Shown one piece after another: positions 10,935-21,335 of a stretch of DNA of 64,000 nt. The position numbers and the translations under genes were made by a program. The notes under the pieces are model-generated. The model was not told the DNA's origin and searched no databases. It was given only the letters and a program-made list of their open reading frames with translations. The DNA lies in assembly GCF_947504105.1 (NCBI RefSeq), contig NZ_CANNGP010000001.1, positions 244,003-308,002 on the forward strand, in the 5' to 3' direction. The DNA is from an uncultured Tateyamaria sp. (GTDB taxonomy: Bacteria; Pseudomonadota; Alphaproteobacteria; Rhodobacterales; Rhodobacteraceae). Every line of letters begins with the position of its first letter. Position 1 is the first letter of the stretch.

Positions 10935-12148
10935 CGATCAATCTCCCCGAACACCACATCCATCGTGCCGATGATCGCGGCAACATCGGCTAGCTGGTGC
11001 CCTTTCGAGATGTAGTCCATCGCCTGCAGGTGCAGGAAACCCGGCGCGCGAATTTTGCAGCGGTAGGGTTTGTTGCTCCCGTCGGCTACAAGGTACACGC
11101 CGAACTCGCCCTTGGGGGCTTCAACTGCACAATACACCTCGCCTTCGGGCACGTGGAACCCTTCGGTATAAAGCTTGAAGTGATGGATCAGCGCTTCCAT
11201 CGACGTCTTCATATCCGTACGTGACGGCGGCGTGATCTTGCCGCGCGCCAGAACATCGCCCGGACAGTCGCGCAGCTTGCCGATGGCCTGTTTGATGATC
11301 GAGATGGACTGGCGCATCTCTTCCATGCGGACAAGGTAGCGGTCATAGCAGTCACCGTTCTTGCCCACGGGGATCTGGAAGTCGAACTCGTCATAGCATT
11401 CATACGGTTGCGAACGACGCAAGTCCCACGCAAGCCCACTGCCCCGCACCATGACGCCCGAGAACCCGTAGTTCAGGATGTCTTCTTCTGTCACGATTCC
11501 GATATCGGCATTGCGCTGCTTGAAGATACGGTTTTCGGTCAGTAGCCCATCGATATCGACCATGAAACCAGACATGAACTTGTGCGCCCACTCTTCGATA
11601 TCGTCGAGCAGTTCAGGTGGCAGATCCTGATGTACACCGCCAGGCCGGAAATACGCCGCGTGCAGGCGTGCGCCACAGGCCCGTTCGTAAAAGATCATCA
11701 GCTGTTCACGCTCTTCAAAGCCCCAGAGTGGGGGTGTGAGCGCGCCGACATCGAGTGCTTGCGTTGTGATGTTCAGCAGGTGGTTCAGAACGCGCCCGAT
11801 CTCGCAGAACAACACGCGGATCAGTGATGCACGGCGGGGGACTTCGACACCCGTCAGCTTTTCGATAGCAAGACACCAGGCGTGTTCCTGGTTCATCGGC
11901 GCCACGTAGTCGAGACGGTCGAAATAAGGCAGGTTTTGCAGATACGTCCGGCTTTCCATCAGCTTTTCGGTGCCGCGGTGTAGCAGGCCGATATGCGGGT
12001 CGCAGCGTTCCACGACCTCGCCGTCAAGCTCTAGTACAAGCCGCAACACTCCATGTGCCGCGGGGTGTTGCGGGCCGAAGTTGATGTTGAAGTTGCGGAT
12101 CTTCTGTTCGCCCGTCAGGGCATCGTCGAAATTGGAGCCGTCCATCAC
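10931..12148 (-). CDS. nuoD: NADH-quinone oxidoreductase subunit D
   Basis: [41 protein letters not shown]. Confidence 0.98.
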   Translation of the reverse strand: MMDGSNFDDALTGEQKIRNFNINFGPQHPAAHGVLRLVLELDGEVVERCDPHIGLLHRGTEKLMESRTYLQNLPYFDRLDYVAPMNQEHAWCLAIEKLTGVEVPRRASLIRVLFCEIGRVLNHLLNITTQALDVGALTPPLWGFEEREQLMIFYERACGARLHAAYFRPGGVHQDLPPELLDDIEEWAHKFMSGFMVDIDGLLTENRIFKQRNADIGIVTEEDILNYGFSGVMVRGSGLAWDLRRSQPYECYDEFDFQIPVGKNGDCYDRYLVRMEEMRQSISIIKQAIGKLRDCPGDVLARGKITPPSRTDMKTSMEALIHHFKLYTEGFHVPEGEVYCAVEAPKGEFGVYLVADGSNKPYRCKIRAPGFLHLQAMDYISKGHQLADVAAIIGTMDVVFGEIDR

Positions 12149-12213
12149 TATCGCCTCTCTTCGCTACGGTTTGCCACAACGTTCATGTTGCAAAGGGTTA
12201 TCGTCTTCATCAT

Positions 12214-13110
12214 TCAGGCCGCCCACCCGTCCGGTGTACGCCCAAAGGTCTCGCGCACATACTCATATTGCGGCGCCAGTTTTTGCCGCGTCCGCACCCT
12301 GAGTTCGTCAGGCATGCTGACATCGATCCCACGATTTGCGATTGGAAGATCACGATCAAAGGGCGAAATGCTCAAGAATTCGTATAGAGTGTTCTTGTGC
12401 GCTTCGTCGTTGCTGAACATCTCTTCGAAAAAGAAAACAGCCAGCTTGTCAGCTTCGATCACCGCATTCAATTCCATGAGAGTGCGCGCGTAGTTGCTGC
12501 GCAACGCAAATGCTTGATCCTCGTCCCCGAGGAGTTTTTCAAGATTCTGACACGCACCTTCGAGTACCAAGTCGGGATCTGAAATCCCGTCCCGCACCCG
12601 CGCCAAGTGACGTGCGTTTGACCAAGCGCGCTCTACCGGATCGCGCATTATGAAAATGAAGCGGACATCAGTGTGCAAATCGCGCATCTGAGCATAGACG
12701 TTTCGATCTTTTGTTGAGTAGCCTGGGGAAAAATCTGCGACGACCTGCCCCGGCTGTGCCCCATCGAAAAGATAGTCGCGAAACGCGTCGGCATCACCAT
12801 CAACGATCAATTCCCGCGCAGCTATAGTGTCCTTGAGCCGTTTCCGAAGTTGCGGACGTGGTTGCGTGGCCACATTCAATTCGGACGAAATCCGAGCAAT
12901 CCTTCGATCAAAATATGTCCGTGCGCCGGGCGCTTTTCTGTTCCGCGCAAAGAATCCTAATTCTTTAACGCCCCGGAAATGACAGTCTGGATGGTGCCGC
13001 AGATGGCCGAACAAACTCGTTGTTCCTGCCTTGTGCGCCCCGATGCAGAAGAGAACCACAGGCTCCGCAACTTGGGGCGCGGTTTCAGTCATCGGGCGTT
13101 CATTTAGCAT
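12214..13110 (-). CDS. Sulfotransferase family protein
   Basis: P-loop-like 5'-PSB motif CIGAHKAGTTSLFGHLRHHP; FIFIMRDPVERAWSNARH; start uncertain (13146/13110/13092). Confidence 0.85.
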   Translation of the reverse strand: MLNERPMTETAPQVAEPVVLFCIGAHKAGTTSLFGHLRHHPDCHFRGVKELGFFARNRKAPGARTYFDRRIARISSELNVATQPRPQLRKRLKDTIAARELIVDGDADAFRDYLFDGAQPGQVVADFSPGYSTKDRNVYAQMRDLHTDVRFIFIMRDPVERAWSNARHLARVRDGISDPDLVLEGACQNLEKLLGDEDQAFALRSNYARTLMELNAVIEADKLAVFFFEEMFSNDEAHKNTLYEFLSISPFDRDLPIANRGIDVSMPDELRVRTRQKLAPQYEYVRETFGRTPDGWAA

Positions 13111-13194
13111 GACATGGGCCCTGTCGGTTCTTGTCGCCCACAGCACCGGTGGCGCAGCTCTGCAACGCAGCTGTCGGCTTGGAATGTGCAGACA

Positions 13195-13362
13195 TCAACG
13201 CTTTTCCAATTCTTGCAGCTTCATTGCCATCACCCAAAGCAGCACAATAGTGCCCACCGGCAGGATGCAGAACAGCGCCCAGTACTGGTTGATCCCGAAA
13301 TGGGGCAGCAGCTTGAACATCGGGATGATGCTTGCCGCGGCAATAAGCAACCACCAGATCAT
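13195..13362 (-). CDS. 55-aa small membrane protein directly downstream of nuoC (absent from ORF track)
   Basis: Manual translation: MIWWLLIAAASIIPMFKLLPHFGINQYWALFCILPVGTIVLLWVMAMKLQELEKR*; two hydrophobic helices; starts 5 bp after the nuoC stop. Confidence 0.7.
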   Translation of the reverse strand: MIWWLLIAAASIIPMFKLLPHFGINQYWALFCILPVGTIVLLWVMAMKLQELEKR

Positions 13363-13367
13363 CTCCA

Positions 13368-13976
13368 CTACTTCGCCTCCGCTTCTTTTTCATCGCCAGG
13401 AAGAATGTATTCGGCCCCTTCCCATGGCGACATGAAGTCGAACTGGCGGTATTCCTGAACGAGGCTGACGGGCTCATAAACCACGCGCTTTTCCGCCTCG
13501 TCATACCGAACTTCGGTATAGCCGGTGGTCGGGAAATCCTTGCGCAGCGGATAACCACGGAAGCCATAGTCGGTCAGGATACGCCGCAGGTCCGGATGGC
13601 CCGAGAACAGGATGCCGAACATGTCGAACACTTCGCGTTCAAACCAGTTGGCCGAGGGGTGGATGTCCACAAGAGACGGAACGATCTGATCCTCGCGGAT
13701 CGACACGCGCAGGCGGATGCGATGGTTCTGGTACATCGACAGGAAATGGTAGACGACGTCGAACCGCTTGGCCCGGCCCGGGTAGTCCACGCCGGTGATG
13801 TCCACCAGGGACGAGAAGCGGCAGGTGCTGTCGGATGTGATGAACTCGACAAAACCGGTCAGGCTGGCGGGCGCAACATCCACATTCAGCTCACCATGGG
13901 TCACATCCCAGGCCAGCACGCAATCGGGGCGCTTGGCTTCTAGGTACGTGCCAAGTTCGGTCATTGCTTCGGACAT
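13368..13976 (-). CDS. nuoC: NADH-quinone oxidoreductase subunit C
   Basis: [69 protein letters not shown]. Confidence 0.98.
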   Translation of the reverse strand: MSEAMTELGTYLEAKRPDCVLAWDVTHGELNVDVAPASLTGFVEFITSDSTCRFSSLVDITGVDYPGRAKRFDVVYHFLSMYQNHRIRLRVSIREDQIVPSLVDIHPSANWFEREVFDMFGILFSGHPDLRRILTDYGFRGYPLRKDFPTTGYTEVRYDEAEKRVVYEPVSLVQEYRQFDFMSPWEGAEYILPGDEKEAEAK

Positions 13977-13985
13977 GAAGCCTCC

Positions 13986-14881
<896 letters not shown>

Positions 14882-15031
14882 GTTGGGCTCCTTTTCTTGG
14901 CGCGAGCGTGTGTGCGCCAGGTCAAGTGGCAAGATTGACTGGACATGGGTTTACGCCCGCCGTTCGGCAGCGTCAATAAAGTCAGGTGCCGGAAGTCACG
15001 GAAATCGTCGGGTGATTTCGCCGCAGTATCC

Positions 15032-15964
15032 TCAATTCAGTGTTTTGGTCGCGTCGGTCCTGCTCCACTCTGCTAGCGTCAAACCCGCCTTCGGCGCATA
15101 AAGCTGAACGTGTAGTGCATGAGTAGGCCGCCCCGGCGCATCGATCGACACCGCACCGGAGCGCGCGCCATCACTTGCCAGCCGCTGCGCCAAATGCGGT
15201 AACGCCAACAATTCCTGATATGTCAGTTCCAAATCCGCACGAAGAGCGGCATTTGCAAAGACCAGTTCACCTGCATCATTGTGCACCGTAATTGCCTTGC
15301 CACTGGTCTCCGCAAGTGTTGTCAAAATCGCGTCATTCTCCGCCAACGCATCGCTAAGTGCTTTTTGCTCGTACCGCAGAACAAGGCGTTCAATCTTGCT
15401 TCCAACCAGGTCGGCAATCGCCTCAAGATATGACAGCTCTGCATTGTTCCAGATACGCGGTGCGGATGACACTGCGCATAATGCACCCACCGGCTCACCC
15501 TCGTTCAACCGCACGGGTACACCCAGATATGCGCCGATATTCATTTCGGACACCACCGGGGCATAGCGCCAACAACTGTGATTGCGGACATCGACAATGC
15601 GCAGGGGCATCCCTGCCTGCATGGTATATGTGCAAATCGTGTCCCGGGCTGAAAGAGCGCGTTCTTCGGCAGCATGTACGGCGCCCGAGCGCCCAAGAGC
15701 GGAAAGCCCATCATCCTTCTGGACGCTGATGAGGCTCAAATCGCAATTCAACTTGACCTTTACCGACTGCGCAAGTGTGTCAAATTCTGACAAACTGCTG
15801 AAATCGAATGCAATTCCCGCCAATAGCTTATTCCGTCCACACTTCACCCAGCCCAGCATAGCGCAGTGCGCCCGAGCTAAAATATCAAAAAGTTGATGCA
15901 GGGCAAATAATAGCCAGACGGGTGGCTTCGTCCCAAGGACTTCGTATGCGAATGAGATAGTCAC
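15032..15964 (-). CDS. GAF (plus probable PAS) domain protein without recognisable output domain
   Basis: IGAYLGVPVRLNEGEPVGALCAVSSAPRIWNNAELSYLEAIADLVGSKIERL; following segment PAS-like; start uncertain. Confidence 0.65.
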   Translation of the reverse strand: MTISFAYEVLGTKPPVWLLFALHQLFDILARAHCAMLGWVKCGRNKLLAGIAFDFSSLSEFDTLAQSVKVKLNCDLSLISVQKDDGLSALGRSGAVHAAEERALSARDTICTYTMQAGMPLRIVDVRNHSCWRYAPVVSEMNIGAYLGVPVRLNEGEPVGALCAVSSAPRIWNNAELSYLEAIADLVGSKIERLVLRYEQKALSDALAENDAILTTLAETSGKAITVHNDAGELVFANAALRADLELTYQELLALPHLAQRLASDGARSGAVSIDAPGRPTHALHVQLYAPKAGLTLAEWSRTDATKTLN

Positions 15965-16131
15965 GCATACCGCAATGGCGTTCCGGTCATTCGGTCACAT
16001 AAGCAGGATATCTGAGCTACCACTGGCGCGCCGCAAGTCTTGCCTCCCCTTAAGTTCCGGGTCGGCGATCCACGCCTCGGCACGGATGCGATCGGGAAAC
16101 CGTAAGATAGCAAGCACATCAGGTATGACCG

Positions 16132-16389
16132 GTGCACCTTGATGACATGGTGGCCATGCTGGGCGCGTTACGGGCCGATCTCGGCGCAGCGCGCGTGCCT
16201 TGTGTCCTGGATGCTTCCGACCCCAGTCTCGTGCGCCTCCTCGGCCTGCCGCCTATGCCCTACCCGCTCATCTGGGTACTGACCCACGCGGATCTGCACA
16301 CTGTGCCACGCATAGCTGCCTTTACCGAGTTTATCTCAATCGCCCTGCGCAAAAAGCGTTCAGTCTTCGCGGGTGGGGAAGACGGCTAG
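16132..16389 (+). pseudogene. LysR-family substrate-binding-domain C-terminal relic
   Basis: 85-aa ORF ARVPCVLDASDPSLVRLLGLPPMPYPLIWVLTHADLHTVPRIAAFTEFI resembles only the LysR C-terminus; no upstream HTH; in-frame TGA immediately upstream. Confidence 0.6.
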
Positions 16390-17171
16390 GACTGCACCCA
16401 TGCTGCCTTGCGCTTGGCAAAAAAGGCGTCGATGCCTTCCGCGGCCTCGTCCGTCTCCCAGCGCGTTTTGAGCGCGGCAATCGACATGGCAATGGTTTCG
16501 TCATCAATCCGGGAGCCAAATGTACGGGCCAATGCCTTGGCCGCAGCGACAGCGCCGGGTGCGCAACTCAGATATGGCGTGACTTCACACTCCACCGCCC
16601 GCGTCAGGTCACCTGCCGGAACAGCCTTGGCCAAGAGGCCCAGTTCCACAGCCTCTGAAGCATCAAAAAGCCGCGAAGACATGAACACACGACGGGCACG
16701 TCCTTCGCCCATCCGGGCAACGACGTACGGCCCAATTGTTGCGGGGATAATGCCAAGTCGAGTTTCGGTCAGGCCCATTTTGATGTGATCGGCCGCGATC
16801 ACCACATCGCAGACAGACGCCATCCCAACCCCGCCTCCAAAGGCGTTGCCATGCAAGGTGCCGATCAAGGGTTTTGGCATCGTGTTCAACGCATGCAGCA
16901 TATGGGCCAGCTTGCCCGCTTCCTGTGCCCGGGTTTCCGCATCCGATTGCATCTGGTCACGCATCCATCCCAGGTCTCCCCCGGCGCAAAAGGTCTTGCC
17001 TGCTGCGGCAAGAACAACAACCCGGACAGCGTCATCCGTGCCAAGAGCCTGGGCAGCTTCATGCAACTCGGCAATCATCGCAGCATTCATCGCGTTGTGT
17101 TTTTCAGCGCGGTCCAACAGCAATGTGGCGACGCCGCGCGCGTCGACAGTGATCGAAATAGTGTCCGTCAC
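16386..17171 (-). CDS. liuC: Enoyl-CoA hydratase/isomerase, probable methylglutaconyl-CoA hydratase
   Basis: GKTFCAGGDLGWM, NAFGGGVGMASVCDVVIAADHIKMGLTETRLGIIPATIGPYV; leucine-degradation cluster. Confidence 0.85.
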   Translation of the reverse strand: MTDTISITVDARGVATLLLDRAEKHNAMNAAMIAELHEAAQALGTDDAVRVVVLAAAGKTFCAGGDLGWMRDQMQSDAETRAQEAGKLAHMLHALNTMPKPLIGTLHGNAFGGGVGMASVCDVVIAADHIKMGLTETRLGIIPATIGPYVVARMGEGRARRVFMSSRLFDASEAVELGLLAKAVPAGDLTRAVECEVTPYLSCAPGAVAAAKALARTFGSRIDDETIAMSIAALKTRWETDEAAEGIDAFFAKRKAAWVQS

Positions 17172-17181
17172 AAGGTTGCTC

Positions 17182-18042
17182 CTAGCCTGCGTTCGGCCTG
17201 CGCATCGACCGAGCCAGCTGTGCCGCTTCTTCTATTACGGTTTGATCAAGCCCGGTTTCGTACCCCAACCGCGCCAGATGCGCCGCAACAGCTTCGGTAG
17301 CAACGTTGCCCGCCGCGCCGGGCGCAAAAGGGCATCCACCCAGACCGCCCACGGCCGCATCAAAAACCCGAACACCAAGCGAAAGCGACGCATCGATATT
17401 GTCCAGCGCGCGCCCACTTGTATCATGAAAATGCCCGGCCAGACGCCCAACCGGCACAACGTCACGCACTGCGAGTAGCATGCGTGCGATTTCATCCGGG
17501 GTACCGCGTCCGATGGTGTCGCCAAGGCTGATTTCATAACAGCCCATTGCGAACAGACGATCCGCAACACGGGCCACGGCTTCGGGTTCAACGGCGCCAT
17601 CGTAAGGGCATTCTACTACGCAAGACACGTAGCCACGCACGGGCAGATCCATGGCGCGGGCCGCATCGATAACCGGGGCAAAGCGGTCCAGCGCTTCATC
17701 GATGCTGGCATTGATGTTGGCACGTGAGAAGCCTTCGCTCGCCGAGCCGAAAACCGCGATCTCGTTGGCGCCAGCCGCACGTGCATCTTCAAAGCCACGT
17801 ATGTTTGGTGTCAACGCAGCATAGCGGATACCGGGTGCACGGGTGATACCTGCCAGAACCTCGGCACTGCCCGCCATCTGTGGCACCCACTTGGGGCTGA
17901 CAAAGCTCGTGCATTCGATCCGCCGAAAGCCTGCTGCACTCAGTTTATCGACAAGGGCGATCTTGTCGGCAACGGAGATTTCTCCCGCTTCATTCTGAAG
18001 ACCGTCGCGCGGCCCAACTTCGTAGATTTCAACCGCGTCCAT
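17182..18042 (-). CDS. liuE: Hydroxymethylglutaryl-CoA lyase
   Basis: VGPRDGLQNEAGEISVADKIALVDKLSAAGFRRIECTSFVSPKWVPQM; FHDTSGRALDNI; GGCPFAPGAAGNVATE. Confidence 0.95.
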   Translation of the reverse strand: MDAVEIYEVGPRDGLQNEAGEISVADKIALVDKLSAAGFRRIECTSFVSPKWVPQMAGSAEVLAGITRAPGIRYAALTPNIRGFEDARAAGANEIAVFGSASEGFSRANINASIDEALDRFAPVIDAARAMDLPVRGYVSCVVECPYDGAVEPEAVARVADRLFAMGCYEISLGDTIGRGTPDEIARMLLAVRDVVPVGRLAGHFHDTSGRALDNIDASLSLGVRVFDAAVGGLGGCPFAPGAAGNVATEAVAAHLARLGYETGLDQTVIEEAAQLARSMRRPNAG

Positions 18043-18708
18043 TCACGCCTCCCAAGCTGGATAAAAGTCCTGATTATAGAGTCGGCCCGCCTCATCCGGC
18101 AAACTCGCCCGGAACGCCGGTCGTTCCGTGATCCTCTCGAACCACCGGCCAAGCTCGGGATGATCGCCGAAGGTGCGAAAGTGACGGGCCATGTAGACAG
18201 CCTGTCCGACTGAAACATCAGCAGCCGAAAAGCCCGAGGTCAGAAGATAATCACGGTTCTCAACCGGTGTGGACAACCGTGCCTCTATTGCGTCATAGCA
18301 CTTTCTGACCCGTGCTGATTCAAGCTTCATCACGGTTGGACTGCGCATGCTGTCATCGTATATCGCCACGTGCTGCTGCGTCAGGGCTGCAGTATGCTGG
18401 CTGACCGTTTCGGCGAAATGCACCCAAACCAGCCATTCCATACGGCCCGGTGTACCGGCACTGCGGCCCAGGCCATCCGGGCTGAAACGTTCACACAAGT
18501 ATTCTGTGATTGCGCCGGTTTCGAACATCCGCTCTCCGTCAATCTCAAGCGCGGGCACCCGGCCCGCCGGGCTTAGGCTGAGGAATTCCGGCGCGCGCAG
18601 GGACTTGTCGAAAGGGTGAATCTGTACCTGAAACTCAACGCCAATCTCGTTGAGTAGCCAAAGGGTGCGCATCGACCGGGTCTGTGGGCAGTGATGCAAG
18701 GTGATCAC
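18043..18708 (-). CDS. Glutathione S-transferase family protein
   Basis: Thioredoxin-like N-terminus, RVPALEIDGERMFETGAITEYLCERF. Confidence 0.9.
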   Translation of the reverse strand: MITLHHCPQTRSMRTLWLLNEIGVEFQVQIHPFDKSLRAPEFLSLSPAGRVPALEIDGERMFETGAITEYLCERFSPDGLGRSAGTPGRMEWLVWVHFAETVSQHTAALTQQHVAIYDDSMRSPTVMKLESARVRKCYDAIEARLSTPVENRDYLLTSGFSAADVSVGQAVYMARHFRTFGDHPELGRWFERITERPAFRASLPDEAGRLYNQDFYPAWEA

Positions 18709-20639
18709 GTTTGATCCTCCAAACGCACAAGCGCAGCACCTGCCACGACCTGATCACCCTCGGCCGCAAGCACCTCGGCCACCGTGCCATCGCGCGCGGC
18801 CAGCAGAGCATGTTCCATCTTCATGGCTTCCAGGATCGCCAGCCTGTCGCCTTCGGCCACTATCGCACCAGGCATGGCGAACACGGCCTTGACCAGACCC
18901 GGCATTGGAGCTTCGACCAGGTTGCCATCGCCTGTCGCTTTGGCATCCACGTTCAGCGGATCGACAACTCTAAATGAAATGCCATAGTCGTCAAACACTG
19001 TGGCGACGCCCCCGGCAACATGGACATCCGGGGCAAGGTGACCGGCGATGATCCACTGGCCTTGCCGCCGCTCGGCCAAAACATCAGTTTCATCAAGATA
19101 CCAACGCTGCACATCTGTGCCCAAGACCTCAACACGGCATTCCAGCACATGCTCTCCCCGCATCAATGGTACCGATCGGCACAAGGGCTGCCACAGAGCA
19201 AAGCCCGCATCCGGCGCGGCTTCGTTCAAACCGGACACAGTCATCGCAGCCGCAATGGTATGGCGTGGCAGAGCCTCTATCCGCCGCGTCAGCGCATCAA
19301 TGTCGCGGGCAATCAGGCCGGTATCAACCTCGCCTGCGGCGAAACCTGCATGCCCAGCCAAAGCGCCAAGGAAAGCAAGGTTGGTCACCGTGCCAGCCAC
19401 CTCCGTCTGTGACAGGGCTTGTGACAAACGCTTCAACGCAACATCGCGCGTCGGACCATGCACGATGACCTTGGCAATCATCGGATCGTAATGTGGGCTG
19501 ATCTCGTCCCCTGCTCGCACGCCACTGTCGGCGCGGGCCATTTGAGGAAAGCTGAGATGTGTCAACGTGCCGGTTGCGGGCAAGAAACCGGCAGGCACGT
19601 CTTCGGCATACAGCCGTGCCTCAAAGGCGTGACCTGAAATCGATAGTTCGTCCTGCGCCGCAGGCAAAGGCTCACCCGCTGCCACGCGCAGTTGCCATTC
19701 GACAAGGTCCACACCTGTGATCGCCTCAGTGACCGGGTGTTCCACTTGCAGACGCGTGTTCATCTCCATGAAAAAGAAACCATCGGAACGGAGCGGGCCA
19801 GAGCCGTCGACGATAAACTCTACCGTCCCAGCCCCCTTGTAACCGATGGCCTCAGCGGCACGAACGGCGGCTGCCCCCATCGTCGCACGCATTTCTTCCG
19901 TCATTCCAGGGGCGGGTGCCTCTTCAATGACCTTTTGGTGGCGGCGTTGCAGGGAGCAGTCCCTTTCGAATAGGTGCACCGCGTGGATGCCGTCGCCAAA
20001 CACCTGCACCTCTATATGGCGGGGCTGGGTCACGAATTTTTCGACCAGCACATCCGGGTTGCCAAAGGCCGTCTGCGCTTCGCTTCGCGCACTCGCAAGG
20101 GCATCGGCAAAGCCGCCAGCTTCATCGACCAGCCGCATCCCCTTGCCGCCGCCGCCCGCAACAGCCTTGATCAGGACAGGATATCCCATCTTGTCCGCTT
20201 CGGACGCCAGCAAGTCATCTGACTGATCCGCGCCGTGATAACCCGGCACAACGGGCACCCCGGCCTCGACCATCAAGGCCTTGGCCGCGTCCTTGAGCCC
20301 CATGGCCCGGATCGCTGGCGCCGATGGCCCGATAAAGGTCAGGCCTGCCGCTTCGACCGCTTCTACGAAGTCCGGGTTTTCGGAGAGGAAGCCATAGCCG
20401 GGATGGATGGCTTGCGCGCCGGTGTTCAGCGCAGCTTGGATAATGGCATCGCCTTTGAGGTAACTGTCAGCAGGTGCCGCACCACCGATAGGCATAGCCA
20501 CGTCTGCCATTTGCACATGCTTAGCCGATGCGTCGGCCTCAGAATAGACCGCCACACAACTCAAACCCATGGTCTGAGCGGTTTCGATGACCCGGCATGC
20601 AATCTCGCCCCGGTTGGCGATAAGGATCGTGTCAAACAT
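18705..20639 (-). CDS. liuD: Methylcrotonyl-CoA carboxylase biotin-containing (alpha) subunit
   Basis: Biotin carboxylase (MFDTILIANRGEIACRVIETAQTMG) plus biotinyl AILEAMKMEH; liu cluster. Confidence 0.93.
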   Translation of the reverse strand: MFDTILIANRGEIACRVIETAQTMGLSCVAVYSEADASAKHVQMADVAMPIGGAAPADSYLKGDAIIQAALNTGAQAIHPGYGFLSENPDFVEAVEAAGLTFIGPSAPAIRAMGLKDAAKALMVEAGVPVVPGYHGADQSDDLLASEADKMGYPVLIKAVAGGGGKGMRLVDEAGGFADALASARSEAQTAFGNPDVLVEKFVTQPRHIEVQVFGDGIHAVHLFERDCSLQRRHQKVIEEAPAPGMTEEMRATMGAAAVRAAEAIGYKGAGTVEFIVDGSGPLRSDGFFFMEMNTRLQVEHPVTEAITGVDLVEWQLRVAAGEPLPAAQDELSISGHAFEARLYAEDVPAGFLPATGTLTHLSFPQMARADSGVRAGDEISPHYDPMIAKVIVHGPTRDVALKRLSQALSQTEVAGTVTNLAFLGALAGHAGFAAGEVDTGLIARDIDALTRRIEALPRHTIAAAMTVSGLNEAAPDAGFALWQPLCRSVPLMRGEHVLECRVEVLGTDVQRWYLDETDVLAERRQGQWIIAGHLAPDVHVAGGVATVFDDYGISFRVVDPLNVDAKATGDGNLVEAPMPGLVKAVFAMPGAIVAEGDRLAILEAMKMEHALLAARDGTVAEVLAAEGDQVVAGAALVRLEDQT

Positions 20640-21329
20640 TTACCACCAAGCTCCCGAAGCGCCATCATTTAAGTGTTGGCGCACATATCCTGGCAGTGGC
20701 CACGCGTCATATTCCAATTGCGCGCGCTTGCCGCGCCCGCCATCCCGGTAAGCATGATCGTATAGTTCCTCATGCAAACGAATGTGGATGTTCTCCAATG
20801 CCACATCCACCTTTGATTGAGTGGCTTCGATGCTTTCTTCCAACTTCGACGTGTCCGACTTCCCAGAGAGCCAGCTCTTGGGAAGAATTTGCGACAGAAC
20901 TTTGGTTCCTGCTGATGTCGCCACCAGCAGGACGAGGTTGGCCAGGAACGCTGACAGGTTTGCGCCGCGCAACTCCATGAACGTGCCAGACAGGAAGCCG
21001 AACCAACCTCTTGGTTTTACATCGCGGTCAGCCAGCTGCGCGCGTGCAATGTCAAATTCACGTGCGAAGCTTTCGCGGAATTGGCGAGCAAACAACGACC
21101 GCCGGAAATCCGCACGCCCTGACCAGACAGTCAAAGCAGGCCGGACAAACACACCGGCGCGGGTCTGTTCAACAAACTGCTCGAAGTCGAATATAAAGAA
21201 ATAGTCCTCTGAATCGAGCGAGTTGTGGATCACGTAGACTGGCAATTTCACCTCGCGTCCAAGCGTTGGTATGTTGATCTGCGGCAACGCGTTCTTAATC
21301 CTGCTGGCAATGTCACTGGGTTTGATCAT
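20640..21329 (-). CDS. Uncharacterised protein with TM segment between MCC subunits
   Basis: 229-aa ORF exactly filling the gap between mccB and mccA; hydrophobic LSAFLANLVLLVATSAG; possible coiled coil. Confidence 0.7.
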   Translation of the reverse strand: MIKPSDIASRIKNALPQINIPTLGREVKLPVYVIHNSLDSEDYFFIFDFEQFVEQTRAGVFVRPALTVWSGRADFRRSLFARQFRESFAREFDIARAQLADRDVKPRGWFGFLSGTFMELRGANLSAFLANLVLLVATSAGTKVLSQILPKSWLSGKSDTSKLEESIEATQSKVDVALENIHIRLHEELYDHAYRDGGRGKRAQLEYDAWPLPGYVRQHLNDGASGAWW

Positions 21330-21335
21330 ACCGCC

